Shown: positions 29,292-41,830 of the stretch, piece by piece | Numbering within the stretch: position 1 is the first letter of the stretch | Layout: every line of letters starts with the position of its first letter | Notes under the pieces: model-generated | The model's input: only the letters and a program-made list of their open reading frames with translations | Databases searched by the model: none | What the model was told of the DNA's origin: nothing | Position numbers and translations under genes: made by a program | From: Lottia gigantea | Taxonomy: Eukaryota; Mollusca; Gastropoda; Lottiidae | Length of the DNA: 64,000 nt | NCBI RefSeq assembly: GCF_000327385.1 | Contig: NW_008708645.1 | Coordinates: 2,502,900-2,566,899 of the forward strand | Direction of reading: 5' to 3'

Positions 29292-29369
29292 TTAAAGGGA
29301 CACTGTCAACACATTGAATGTTATGTGTGGCGCATATAGACTTTGAAATGCTTGGCACTGCCCCTTTAA
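29292..29369. repeat. small inverted repeat with TTAAAGGG ends
   Basis: TTAAAGGGACACTG at the left and its inverted counterpart (cactgcccctttaa) at the right bound 78 bp. It looks like a minimal MITE. The foldback family also starts TTAAAGGGA. Confidence 0.5.
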
Positions 29370-29437
29370 ATAAATCTTTAAACAAGGTTTATCATGAATA
29401 ACATGTCATATTAAAAAAAACAGGTGGATTAATTAGC

Positions 29438-29586
29438 CGTTACCTCCCCTTGTCCATTGAAAGTTACATCCAAAGCGTCCAATTAACTAAAATGAAACCA
29501 AAAGTCCAAATAAAGTTTGCCTTAGACCCATCTCGACCATGTTTCTATATTACGATATCTATCTATTTAAAGGGGAGGCAACTATT
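29438..29586. repeat. possible MITE with GTTACCTCCCCTT ends
   Basis: gttacctccccttg at the left and aaaggggaggcaact at the right are inverted matches about 150 bp apart. No clear target-site duplication was found. Single copy in the window. Confidence 0.4.
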
Positions 29587-30884
29587 TGATTAAAACATAC
29601 TTAGAGTAATAAAATCATTGATTATTCTAGATTTAAATCCAATATTAGTAAGTTGGCTAAAATTAATGTTTAAAAAAGCTAATTAAAATAATTGCATTTC
29701 TTAGAGAAAAAATTAGGTGATCCAAATCTGTCAGAATAGAAAAATGCAGGATTTATTGAGGTACATCATGGCAGTATTTCAGCAGACTTGCATGTGGCAT
29801 CATATTTTTTTTGAATTTTTTTTTACTATGTGGATGTATATTGTTGAACGAGCATTTACCTTCTTAATATCTCTTACACCCTATAGTATGAATTGCAAGT
29901 CACTTCAGCCAAATTTGAAATTTTGTTTGGTTTTTCTCAATAATTGTACCAAACTAAGAATACTATTAAGAGAGTTGATTGGATCACCTAATATTTTTAA
30001 AACAATAAAAGCATTAAAATGAATGAAAAATGTAAAAGAAATGATCACAATGAGTCTATATACAAAATGGATGTATTTCACTTCTGTTATATCACAACTT
30101 TTAGAAGCCTTACTTTCATTAAAATCAGAATTTCTTTCAGGAACTTTTTATTTTTTAAGAATTCTGTGTTTTGAGGCTGGTCACATTATTTTTTCTGATG
30201 AACCAAAATTGTTTTCTTTTGAAGAGCTCAAACAAGCTATGACCTGCTACAAAAGTGTAGAATCTGTTACCGCCATATACAAATGCTCCAAAGCAAGATC
30301 CTGCACACAAATTCACCTAAACAATAAACAGTAGGCCTGTAACAATTTGATGTCTCTGTAAAAACAGTCTCAACCAAATTTAGCTCATCTTGGCATAAGA
30401 AATTGAAATTTTTCAATGAAAGTAAAGTGATGTTAAGTTCTATGCACCATCAATACTATAGCTTATTTAATATTATACAAACATAGATAGATCTACAACA
30501 ATATCATCATTTTATAACCCTTCAAAAATAAACTGTTAGCTCCTCTCTCTTTGATAGGTTTCTTTTGCTTATCTAAGAAACGTTTAACTTTTCTAATAGG
30601 TCTAAAAACTATATTACAAGCTTAGCATGTCCTAGTTCTGCAAACGACAAAATCATCAAATAAAATTGGTTTCAAATTTGTTTTAAGTAAACGGACTCAA
30701 CAAAAAATCCAAATATTGTTGCATTTCTAAAATGAAAACCATTATAAAAGATCTAGCCTATACTCAATAAGAAATTATCAGACAAACCATGCTATAAATC
30801 CAATCAAAATGGTATCAAAATTTTTTTCTGTCCATTTTGACGCAATTATAAGTTTATGACAGAATTTCAAATTATGTTGTCCTA

Positions 30885-31095
30885 ATATTTCATACATTTT
30901 TTTTTTTACAAAAATTTCACCAAAATTTATTCCCACATTTCAAAAAACATTCTTTCTGACATTTCCAAAGCATGTTCTTGACATTTCAAAAGTAAGCACA
31001 TTTCCTGATATTTCAAAAACCATTCTTCCTGCCTGACATTTCACGAGGCATTCCAAATTTGAAATTGCATTATTCTTGACATTTTCATGACACTA
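30885..31095. repeat. degenerate repeat of tgacatttc words
   Basis: About six recurrences of a gacatttc(a)-type word with cattctt neighbours, spaced roughly 27-40 bases. It is an old, decayed tandem array. Confidence 0.5.
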
Positions 31096-32941
31096 GGTCA
31101 AATTTCTACTAAAAGCGATGTCCACGATTTGTAAAATAGTTTGTCATTGTAAATGAAATTGTCACAAAAAAATGAACTACACATTTGAAAATTGGATATC
31201 TCTATCAAATATAATCAAATTGTAAAAATTGTCACTAAAAATCATCTTTCTCGACTCAAGGGTGTACAAATTAGAGCCCAAAATATTATTTCATTGGCTG
31301 TAAATGAGTTAAAATTAGTAAAAATTAGTTCGTATAGGTTTCTTGAGGTAAATTCTTTTGAACATAAATAAAATACCAATGATAAGCAGACTTCAAAGAT
31401 GCTTATGGCTGGGAGAGAAATTTTATAGAGTTAAAAAAGGATGAACATCAACCATTTGGTGCAGAAGTCAAAAGTGACTTCCTCATTTCACTGGAAAGTT
31501 AAATGATCAAAAAAATGATCAAAGGTTTCCAACTATCCCAAAAAGATGTGCCAAGTTTGACTGCAACAAAATAAATGCATGGATTTTATTCGATTTACAT
31601 TGTACATGAAGCAATACAAAACAAAGACTTTACCTACTGTTAAAATAATTCTAGGGCTACACTAATCAGGAAAATGTAGCCCATTCCCCCAATCCAATAC
31701 TTGGTCACTAACAGGTTTTGTAATATCATGTAAGTTGAGTATAGACATATTGACCAAATTAACCCTTTCTGACTTACTGCTTTGATCTAGACGCCATTTT
31801 CACTGCTCACAATTTCTCAAAAATTTTTATTTCTGAGAATTTCTGATAAAGGAAACCATTTTCTGTGCAATTGACAATAGTGAGATAGCTGTATCCAGCA
31901 ACACATCTGCATTTGATACTTTCAAGTGAAATTTGAGAATCCTTTAGAGACAGTTTGATGATCCCTGATATTGTTATTTAATCAGCATTAATTCAAGTCT
32001 ATGTCCAAGCTTGAGCATAACTTCAATAAGTGCTGTGGTACTGTGTTACTAAGATGTTGCCAAAAATCCTTTTTAAAAAACAGTGTTGAATGCATCAATT
32101 ACAGAATTCCAAAGTCTCTCAAAATTTCAGTTCAGTAAGTTGAATGCACTTTGAAATTTCAACTTTGAGGAAATTGGATTTTCACTGATAAGACTTATTT
32201 ATTTGATCTTATTTCACTGGCAGGCTTTCATTACACACACTGAAACATTTTAAATTGAATTTTCAAATTTAAATCAACACTTTAATTATCTACAGTTTAA
32301 GGCAGTGGCAGCCGGCCAAAATATGCACCAAAACAAATTGAGTTTTAATGTTTCAAAAGTTTTGTCAGAATGTACTCTTGGTTTTACTCCTCCTTTTTTT
32401 GGTTCAAGTTTTTTTAAGTCGTATCAAATGCAATTTTAAAGCCAAATTTTATGATGATGACAAAAATGCCCTATCATTTTATCCCTTGCCATAAAGACGT
32501 TTTTGAAACTGTAGGTCTAATTTAAGTTGAGGGAAATGGCCAAAATCTTCAGGTAAAATTCCTTTCAAAAATGTCTGCTGGTCAAGCTTGTCTGTATCAA
32601 GCTTGAAAGTAGAAGAAGCAGATGTGAAACTAGAATATTCTAGTTCAAGGCAGTAATAACCGGTAAAAAACTGGATGTAAATTGTTGAGGCAGATAACTA
32701 TAAATAACTAAAAATAATGGAAGCCTGATATACACTGGAAATTGACTCATTTCAAAATTTAGGTTATGCTAGCTATTTAATAAAAGAGACATCCAAGTAG
32801 AATTTTACGAAAATTCCAAGTAAAGTGGGTCTCCAGTCACTTTTTGTTGTCAAAGTATTTGAAGGATGATCCCTTTACACCAATGTAAATCAGGCTTACT
32901 GAAAGTAAAAGGACTAACTATAAAAACAATAAAGCTATATA

Positions 32942-35900
32942 CTAATGGAGCCAGAAATAATAATATATGGTCGTCAATGACAACAACAAAATGGACGAGA
33001 GTGAATGCAGAGGAGCAGAATTGGTATTTCTGTCCCCTGTTTCATTGCTGATACCATTTTCTTTTCCAGTTTCTGTTGGTCTTTCATCTGAAAATACAGA
33101 AAAAAAATGTGTGACGAACATTGAATTGATATGCGTAGAAACTCTTCTTTTAAGAGATTGAATTGGTATCAAAATGGAATCATTAGGATTGAAAAAATTC
33201 TCCTATTATCTCTGTTTAGAATTTCACATTGCAATGGTTTCTTTCATACAATCAAGTGTCCATTTTTGTAATTAAATTTTCAACCACACAAAAATTGCAG
33301 ATATGCAACCAAACAGTAGAAACTAATTATCTTCTATGTTAGATCTAAAGGAGAATTATTAATGCCTTAATTCATCTGTATTAGATTTTTCTGTATCTCC
33401 GCATATAAAAATATTCAAATCCTGACAATCCCTTAAAGTGAGCACCTAACCTACACAGCGCCGAGTTCCCCCTTTATTTTTTAAACTTTAATGATGGACA
33501 TGGCGTTTGCTTACAGAGAATAAAACAAACTTGACTTATAATCCACAATATCAAATCATAGAATAGAATGGACCAAATCACAGACGTAACAATACACAAA
33601 GTCTGCTCATGAATACGTTGTAGATATCAGGGGGATTATACAAGTATATATGGTAATGGCTATGTACACAATATATGTTACAATATGTATCAATATCATT
33701 ATTGAAGGCGATAACTACAGCCGACATGCCAAGTCACGTAAATACCTCCATAAAATCACCTCGTCGATTCTTAGGTGGGCTTAACAAACTATTAGTGTTA
33801 TTAGCATTCTTACTGATATTACATAATTTGATATGACATCAATCCTAAACCAAACTTTGTTCAGTTTCATTTGGTATTTGTACATGTTCTAATTAGGGAA
33901 AAGGTTAATTCCCGATGAAATGTCATTTTTCTTTGGCTACAAAATTGTGTGAATTCAATTATGAAAATGCCTTGTGTACTATTGTGTACCCCTGAAAGAT
34001 TTTTTTTGGGGGGGGGGGGGGGGGGGAATCATCCATGAGCACCATCTTGACCTTATTAATCTTAATGAGCCATTTGATTTCTATTCAAAAACAAATAACT
34101 TGTTAGCCGTACACTTCAGCTATGCTATGTATGTCTAAAACCTGATGGTGTACAATAATAAAGGGTCATTACCTGGAGATGTAATAACATGATCACCATC
34201 ACCACTACCACTACCACTACCTGGTCCAAAGTCTTCATCATCAGTGATAACAAATGTATTTTTCCTATCACCACTACTATAAAACATCTGGTTGTAGTCT
34301 TCAGTAGGTTCATCACCTTGCATCATATCATCTCGAATTAAACTGGTCATATCCTAAAATAAAATCACAGAAGCTGTTAAGTAGAGCTGGTAGAGCTACA
34401 AGTTACCCATGGTTAGCAAATGGTTAACCCAGCTGGTAGAGCTTCAAGTTACCCATTGGTGACCAGCCGCTAGAGCTACAAGTTACCCATGGTTAACCAG
34501 CTGGTAGAGCCACAAGTTACCCTCGGTGACCAGCTGGTAGAGCTATTAATTCCCCATGATTAACACATGACTAACTAGCTGGTAGAGCTATAAGTTACAC
34601 AATATGGTTAACCAGCTGGTAGAGCTACAAGTTACCCATGGTTAACCAGCTAGTTACCCATAGTTAACAAGCTGGAAAAGCTACCAGTTAACCAGCTGGT
34701 AGAGCTATAAGTTACCTATGGTCACTTTTCAGAATGAAAATTGAATTTCTAAACGAACACCATCCATCAAATTTTCCTAATGTCACCTACTTTTTTCTTA
34801 CTATATCTGATCTAACCCATGAAAGAGGTTATTTTGAAGACAGTTTTTGGATACAAAATTGTTTTTATGAATTCTGCTGGGATATAATTGTGTCCAATTT
34901 TAAACAACTAGATTCAAGTAACTTCAAAGACAGAGAATTAAAAACCAGACAAAAATTAGAACTTGAATATTGAAAAATTTGAAATGCATGGTTGAATATC
35001 AAGCTCCAATTCCTGGGTCACTATGACCAATATCATCAATAATGACTGCACTAGACACATAGTTATCATTGGTTCACATAACAGAACAACAATTTTCACA
35101 ATATATAAACCAAGTAATAACGATCTGAAGGCAAAAGAAAACCCGAAATCCAAACAATATATTGGCGAAACACAGGTAGTAGCTAATAAACTTTTCATAT
35201 GAGTAAGTATATCAATAATAAGTGAGTAATAGAAGAGTAAGCATACCCTGCCTGGCACGACACCCTTCTCATCAAATAAGAGATCTTAAATCACAAGAAA
35301 TTTGAAAATTTATCTTTTACAAATGACATTCTACTTTTCTGCACCTGATTGGACTAATGAAGATGACTAACACCCTACAGTGAGCAATGACAGAAATTTT
35401 GCATAGCCAAATTTTTAAAGAATAACGGACATTAACAATGCACAGGGCCTTAATTTAATGTTTCATCGGAATGACTAGATGCTTTCCTCCTCCAACCTGC
35501 ATGACTAACAAAGGGAAAATCGGATCAGAAACTCCCAAGGATTCATCGAGACTTACGCCAGAATTGATCCCTTGTTAAATTACAAGAAAGGATGTGAAAG
35601 ACCTCAAAGAACCTAATTGATTTTTTGTTTCAATTATCATCAAGCCATTAATTAGATATCCTAGGAGGATCTCGTGCAAGGTATTGTGTAGAGTAAATGT
35701 GGCGTGAAAGCTTCAAACACTAATGAACAATAAGGGGAAATCAATCACTATATAAAAACAAAAAAATTGAAGAGAGAGAAATGAATAACTCTGATGGTTT
35801 GATTGATTTTTAAGTTCAACTATTATAGAAATATATCTCTTCCAACTTGGTTTTTTATTTAGGTTAATTGTTTGTGTTTAAGTGTTCAGAATTGTTTAAT

Positions 35901-36465
35901 TTCATTTTTACATCTGTCTATAACAAATTCTTTGAAACAATGGCTCCATAATTGTACAATTTTAATGTATTTTATGGTATTCTACCTCTTAGGATGACAA
36001 ACATTTTTTAAACTTAAATGGTCAATATGAGTATATATATTCATCAGTGGACTTACCTGGTGTCATAACTATACAACAGAATCCCTCTATAATCCAATAA
36101 ATCCACAAAACGTAAGTAATAATTCATTAAAAGAAGTAATAATTCATAAAACTAAGTAATAATTCATAAAACTAAGTAATAATTCATCAAACTAAGTAAT
36201 TATTGAAACACGCTTCTTAGCGTATTTAATAATTTATTTAGTTTAATGGATATATCGTCTTATATAAAGATTCTATTCTTTAGTCATGGCACCTGGTAAG
36301 TTTAACTAATAAATCACTAAATACTAAATATTACTTACCGAAGTCATGTCATTTAGTCTTGTTTTAACATTACTTAATGATCGTTGATCAGTAACCGTAA
36401 CTCTTACTTCCTTATTAGATTTAGCCTGGTTAAATACATTGGCTTCTGGTACCTCACTCAAGTAT
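32942..36465 (-). CDS. Glypican, C-terminal three exons (partial gene)
   Basis: Glypicans are GPI-anchored heparan sulfate proteoglycans acting in Wnt, Hedgehog, FGF and BMP signalling at the cell surface. Exons: 36465-36339, 34353-34173, 33087-32942, with phases 2, 0 and 1 all joining correctly. The first begins YLSEV with NQ...EVRV, like the segment after the CWNG motif in GPC1/4/6. The second carries the acidic cluster DDEDF followed by a (Ser-Gly)3 run and DGD, a glycosaminoglycan attachment site. The third is hydrophilic and ends with a short hydrophobic tail (SILLLSLTTIYYYFWLH), as expected for a GPI signal. The upstream Cys-rich core is not identified in the window; at least 27.5 kb of intron would precede these exons. 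The subfamily is uncertain, and sequence similarity outside the Ser-Gly region is modest. Confidence 0.8.
34381..34720. repeat. 34-bp tandem array next to a glypican exon
   Basis: About nine degenerate units of agctggtagagctacaagtt plus acccatggttaacc. Units carry the E-box-like CAGCTG and the palindromes CCATGG and GTTAAC. The array starts about 28 bp upstream of the Ser-Gly exon, inside its acceptor-side intron. Confidence 0.85.
35100..35210. repeat. dispersed repeat, copy 1 (partner at 55085)
   Basis: Shares aaatccaaa, ttggcgaaaca, ggta.agctaataaactttt and atga.g.aagta with 55085-55200, in the same order. It may be a terminal fragment of a larger element; the family is unknown. Confidence 0.55.
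35325..35500 (-). mobile_element. SINE family 1, diverged copy
   Basis: The words ctacttttctgcacctgat, gcaatga.agaaattttgca, atgcacagggcct and gactagatgctttcc follow the family order. Many substitutions mark it as old. Confidence 0.65.
36114..36200. repeat. 20-bp tandem repeat, four units
   Basis: aagtaataattcataaaact-type units start at 36114, 36134, 36154, 36174 and (partial) 36194. It lies in the glypican intron, between a donor-like site at 36052-36057 and the exon at 36339. Confidence 0.85.
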
Positions 36466-36837
36466 CTACAAAATATCAAATAAAAATTCATAAGTATAGT
36501 TTCAAATACCATATAGTCTACCTCAAAACAAAATAGACTTCCTGAATTGTATACATGTATATTGCAAAGGTCTCTAGATAGGTGAAATATGCATGACCAA
36601 ATATGTGAATGATATGTGATGTTTGTTTGTTATACATAAGAGTTAAAAAGAAATGATATTGAGGTTAATTTATGTTGGTTTAAAAGATTTTTATATTTTT
36701 ATCTTGATCTTAGTATTATGCATATCGAGTTGTAAGAATAATTGTGAAGGTTGTTTTTGTATTCAGTGTTATAATCAACTTATCATGTAATACGGAAACT
36801 GTATGACTTACATAATTTAGAGGTGTTAGTACCTTCA

Positions 36838-36905
36838 TTTCATAATGATGCTTCAAATAAAATGAATGCCATGTCATGCAGTGTGAAATGAGGAAACTTT
36901 TGGGA
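36838..36905 (-). mobile_element. SINE family 1 fragment
   Basis: Contains aaaatgaatgccatg, cagtgtgaaatgagg and aaacttttggga, matching the tail-side half of the family weakly. Confidence 0.45.
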
Positions 36906-39029
36906 CATCATAAGCATCAATTTCAATGTTCTTGTAGATTATTCAATAGTCAAATAATCTTCACAAGCAGATGGGTGCTTAGTCTACTTCAGGTAAAAAC
37001 TGTACCCAATCCAGGACCCTTGTCTGCTGGCTATCACTGATCTGTTTCTTCTCTTCCAGCCTCTGATAGCTATTTTGAAAGTTGTTGAAAGTTTAATGTT
37101 GATTGTTCCACACTTCTAAACCATATTTATTTAAAAAGGATTAGCCAGACCTAAATATTTTCGGAAAGATGAATATTTTTATAGTTCAGTCATACCATAC
37201 TATCATTTTCTCTCTACACCATTTATATCACGTCTGCTGTTCAGTTTTTTTAACCAAACTGATCTCTTGTCAGCTATTTAAAACGCCAAAAGTTCAAGGG
37301 TCGATAGGTCATGTGATATTAACAAAACGAAAGTAACATTGATAGCAGACACTAATTTACAGTCATAGTAAAGGTAATTAAATATTTTGTTAGATAAAAA
37401 GCATTTTCGGAGGTGTGGAAAATCTCCATAAAACAAGATCTAGTTTTCTGACTCTACTGCAGTCCATAACTGTCAAAATATCTATCAGAGTCTGAAATAT
37501 AGGCAGATGCTTTGGACTATGGAGCCACCATAGCTCTTATATTTGAAAATAGAAACTACCTGGTATTATTTTGTTTTGATAACAGATATAACAACAAAAT
37601 TGATTATGTTGTTTCAAATAAATTTGATATATTGTGCATACCACCTGTTGATAACTTGAAAGTTATGTAATACTAATGTTCTGCAACTGGATGAAAAATT
37701 TTGCATGTGTACTAGTGTATTTTAGGTCAAACAGTTCTTATAACGACAAATAACTGCAGGATTCTGCCAAAATATTTTGACAGATAACAGAGAGCTATAA
37801 AATTATTGACATTATTAGAAGTAAATATTTGGTAAATTATATAATAAGTATAATTGGGATTGAAGTTGTAACTGGTGCAGGTCATAGTGATCTGGTTCTC
37901 AGGATTTCAATTATTATCAGACACCTTACTTTTACATTAAAGATGGGTTTCCTTATTTTTTAGTGTCAAATTAACTATTTGATAAATTCTAATGAATTAT
38001 CATGTATTCTTAATCATATCATTATGTTCTTATTACATATAATTAAGAGTTTTAACCAATCATAAATAAGTTCATGTATGTACAGTCTGGATAAACAAAA
38101 AAAGACTTTTTGACTTCTCTTGATCTGTCACTCATTTGAATTCTGCTGCTAATTCTCTACTAATTTAGCTATTTATGAATTAATTATAAGTATGTGAGAC
38201 AAACTGGTATTTTTCCAAGTCATTAGAACACCTCTACTTTCTATTCATTTAAGTATTAGCATGTTCATTTTCATAAATGAAAATAAGGGAACCCATCTTT
38301 AACGTTTAATGTTCCAGAGGTTCATGAATTAAATTTGCAAAAGACACCTCCATGTATTACATATTACATTGGCTGTATTTGCTAACATACAATCCAATCA
38401 AATCGCTGCATTTACAGACTACTGTGATACATGAAAGGTAGCTATTGCAGTCAAGGTATAAGAAGAAGTGACTCATTATCCTTTCAGAGAGCCCACAAAA
38501 TATAACAAAAAATATAAACTGAATTAATGATGCAGACATGTTTCTGCACTAAGTAGGGGTTAATTTTTCAATAACCAAAGGTTGACATCTCCATTTTATC
38601 TCACCAACATCAATTTTTATTATGGTTTCTTTTCATAAGCATTCAAACGCTACTGACTTCCCATTTCAAAAGATTCTCAACCATTCAACAAAACTGATGA
38701 CTTTGTAGACAAAGCAATATTTTGATGGAAATATCAAAGCATTATCTCTTTAAGTCTATCATATATCAAAGAGAATGGAACTACAATAAATCTATCACAG
38801 ACATGAATTGCAGACATTTCCATTCCAATATCTTGATTCTGCTTCCTTCCTTACCAATTATGGTCTTAATATGGTGGTCTAATCCATACAGAATCTAAAG
38901 ACAAGTAGAAGTATTGAACTATAGGGAATCAGCAAGGAATCTTTTATTAATTGTACAAACTCTCCAGTCAATTTCTCAGTCTGTAGTTGATCAAGAAGTC
39001 ATTTTGTGATAGGTCTGTCTCTCTCAAAG

Positions 39030-39100
39030 GAATGAAATTGAGTTTTACATCCAAACTTTGAGCACTTGAAGCACTGGGTTCCAGGTGCATGCAAAATGAG
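39030..39100 (-). mobile_element. SINE family 1, short 3' fragment
   Basis: gaatgaaattgagttttacatcc followed by a diverged ctttgagcac...tgcaaaatgag block resembles only the tail-proximal part of the family. Confidence 0.4.
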
Positions 39101-39799
39101 ATCATTTGAAATGAATTAGTCAAGAATATGTAAGTTTAATGATATACAATATTATTATTGTTTTATATTTTTATTTGATCTATAACATCAAAGAGAATTA
39201 CATTATAACTGTTTTTCTGTAAATCAAAATGTCTGTTTATGACAATTGGACTTATAAAATGGAGTGGTCTCAAGGACAAGATGTAATAACAGTTTGTGAC
39301 ACCCACGGATACCCGTGTTCACCCACGGAACTGTCTACCTAGTTCTTCTTGTCTTCTAGACAATTCTTAATCAAATAATGGACTGATTTCACAATCAAAC
39401 TCTAACAAGATAAAAATCCTACATTTTCTTGTGTGAACTCCTACAGTATGGCTGTCGAAGAAAATGGAACATTCCAGAAACACTGGTATAGAGTGGGTAC
39501 AAGTACAAAAATGTCATTTTTCAAGAATTTTTTTTTTAATGAAAACTGACAAGTTGTGTAGATACAATTAATTGTATAAGTTAAAAACCTAACTATATAG
39601 TATCCATATAATATATAATGAAATCAAAACTTTGACCCACTCAATGTCCATAGGTCTATTCTGTCCTTCACATGTTTAAATCAAACTAATGCCTAAAAGT
39701 GATGAGAAATGAGTGAAGATTCAGCCAGAAAAACGTCAATGCTAATTCAGAGATCCACATTAAGTTTCTGGTCAATCCTGAAAGTCAATTTGACTTCAT

Positions 39800-40120
39800 G
39801 AAAAATGAAATGAATGGAGTTTTACATCCTACTTTTCTGCTAATGACGACGGCCGATGCCATGCAGTGAGCAATGAGAGAAATTTTGCAAGGACAGCGGC
39901 ATTAGCCTGCTCTTTAAAATGCCCAGCCTCTACCAATCAGGTTTATAGTCCAATCCAAATGACAAGACGCTTTTTCCATGTCAGCCCCTCTGCCGCATCA
40001 CTGACTAGGGGAAACTGTGTTAAAAAATCCGAAGGTAATATTTTGACCTATGCAGTGATTGAAGCCTGGATCTTCAGGATACTGAGCAAGCATGTAACTC
40101 ACAGAGCCACCGTGGCTCCC
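39800..40120 (-). mobile_element. full-length tRNA-derived SINE (family 1) with exact 10-bp target-site duplication
   Basis: Flanked by the same ten bases TTGACTTCAT at 39790-39799 and 40121-40130. On the minus strand it starts with a tRNA-like head (GGAGCCACGGTGGCTCTG, A box TGGCTCTGTGAG, B-box-like GGCTTCAATC about 50 bases on). It continues through the family body and ends in a TTTCA-type tail near 39800. This is the type copy for the family in the window. Confidence 0.92.
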
Positions 40121-40880
40121 TTGACTTCATACAGCTATAATTCTAAGACAAACTCAGTTCTAAAGTCTATGTATCTATTTTAGTTGACAATCATCTGAAG
40201 TAATGCCCCAAAATAAATCTGCAAACAGTAATTTAAGAAAACTCTTGACTGAAAAGCTAGTAATCATGTCCTAATTTCCACTTACATTACTTCTAACTAA
40301 TAATCAGTTAGTATCGCGAATAATGGCCGATATTTTCATCAAATGTAAATACCTACCGGCACTAGGTTATATTTTCTACATTGATTCTTAACTCAATTAC
40401 AGACAAACGGCTACTTTTTTATTGGCGTATTGATTTGGGATGATAAAACTGGTACTACATTCATTGAGATTCTAGTAGAACTAAAAGGTAGAGCAGTTGT
40501 TTAGAGTTGTCAGATATTAAAATCATGTTAGCACAAATTGTTGTACTTTATATGGAAGGTAAGCAGGAGATGTCCTTTAAATGTGCAATTAAAGTACCAA
40601 TGCATATATAATATATATGCCTGTGATGAAGCTAATAATGATCAAATGAGAGGTTTACAATCTGGTCTGTACCTAACATGGCTTCATAAGTACCATGTGC
40701 ATTGTGCATTAGCTAAGAGTTTTCTGAGCTTTTTCTCGTGCAAAACATTGAAATTCATGTGTTTTCATTCCAATAGCTGTTAAATACTGTTAGCATTAAA
40801 TAATTGTATTAGAAGCTTAAAAATAAAATATATAGCAAACTCATTTAAAGTTTAAAAGCTTATAGTTGAAATATTATTGA

Positions 40881-41012
40881 ATAATTAGAATTCAAAGCTG
40901 AAAAGCTTAAAGATAAAATATTATGGTTGTATGAATATATCAGACACATTGAATAATTGGAATTCAAAGCTGAAAAGCTTAAAGATAAAATATTATGGTT
41001 GTATTGTATTAT
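40881..41012. repeat. 72-bp tandem duplication
   Basis: The block ataatt.gaattcaaagct plus gaaaagcttaaagataaaat starts at 40881 and again at 40953 with one or two differences. A partial third relative lies near 40810-40870. Confidence 0.8.
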
Positions 41013-41204
41013 TATAATATATATTGACAAGTTGACTGTTATATTATTCTATATATATATTTACCTATTGTCTGAGAATACACTATAAGTGTTATGTCTA
41101 CTATAAATCATAATATCACTTGACCACTGTTACTTCACACTGGTTGTTTGCCTTTAATAAAGCCAATAATCTGGCCATCCAACAGCATCAATTTTTACAT
41201 GTAA

Positions 41205-41440
41205 TCAGAACAGCATCAATTTGCACCATTAAAATTTTCAATCTGTCTGTCGTTCCTGCAATTCCACTCAAACTAAGTGTTTGATGACGTCAATAATCCC
41301 GAAATGCCTTATGTGATAAAGCATATTTTGCGATTAGTGACATCATCAATCAGTTATTGTGGAATTGCAGGAACCACAGACGTCTGATTGAAATTTGGAA
41401 TAGCTATCAGTATTCCCGATACACTTTAAAAAATTTAGAA
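41205..41440. mobile_element. foldback MITE family, copy 3
   Basis: Left arm (cagcatcaatttgcacc, cgttcctgcaattccac, aagtgtttgatgacgtca) and right arm (gtggaattgcaggaacc, acagacgtctgattgaaa) are inverted matches around gataaagcatattttgcga. It contains the palindrome tgacgtca and ends near ctctttacaatcac. Confidence 0.85.
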
Positions 41441-41691
41441 AACCTCTTTACAATCACTTAAAATAAATAAAATTTCTCAAATGCAAAAGAATTCTTTATT
41501 TTCTATACATTGAACACACTGTAACTGACTTCTGCAAATTCACAGACTATAACACATCAATCAACACAGGTTTTAAAGATACCTGGTAAAGATTAGCAGT
41601 TTTTATCACACCCATTATCACCTTCTATAATGATATAAACATATCTCATGATAGGTGAGCTACTTTAAAATACTTAACACTTCTCCAGGTT

Positions 41692-41800
41692 TTAACCCTG
41701 ATTGAAATAGAATGAGCTTTACAACCTACTTTCTGTTTTCGATTGGCTTCATGCAAGGAGGTGCAGTGTGCAATGAAGGAAATTTTGCAAGGCAGTATTT
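41692..41800 (-). mobile_element. SINE family 1, partial copy
   Basis: gaatgagctttacaacctac, gcagtgtgcaatgaagg and aaattttgcaaggcag match the family's tail-side half. It lies just beside the next copy at 41831. Confidence 0.65.
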
Positions 41801-41830
41801 GGATTTATATTTATCAAAAGATAGTTAAGA

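Larger units (their letters stand above)
27336..32941. other. convergent intergenic region / probable glypican 3' UTR
   Basis: This lies between CDKN3 (plus) and the last glypican exon (minus). It is very AT-rich, with A and T runs, an AT dinucleotide run near 28910-28925 and small inverted repeats at 29292-29369 and 29438-29586. Much of the right part may be glypican 3' UTR. One same-frame open stretch at 29717-30334 is unexplained. No other gene was seen. Confidence 0.5.

Noticed and set aside
39866-40183. 105-codon plus-strand open frame
   Set aside because: It is the antisense side of the full-length SINE.
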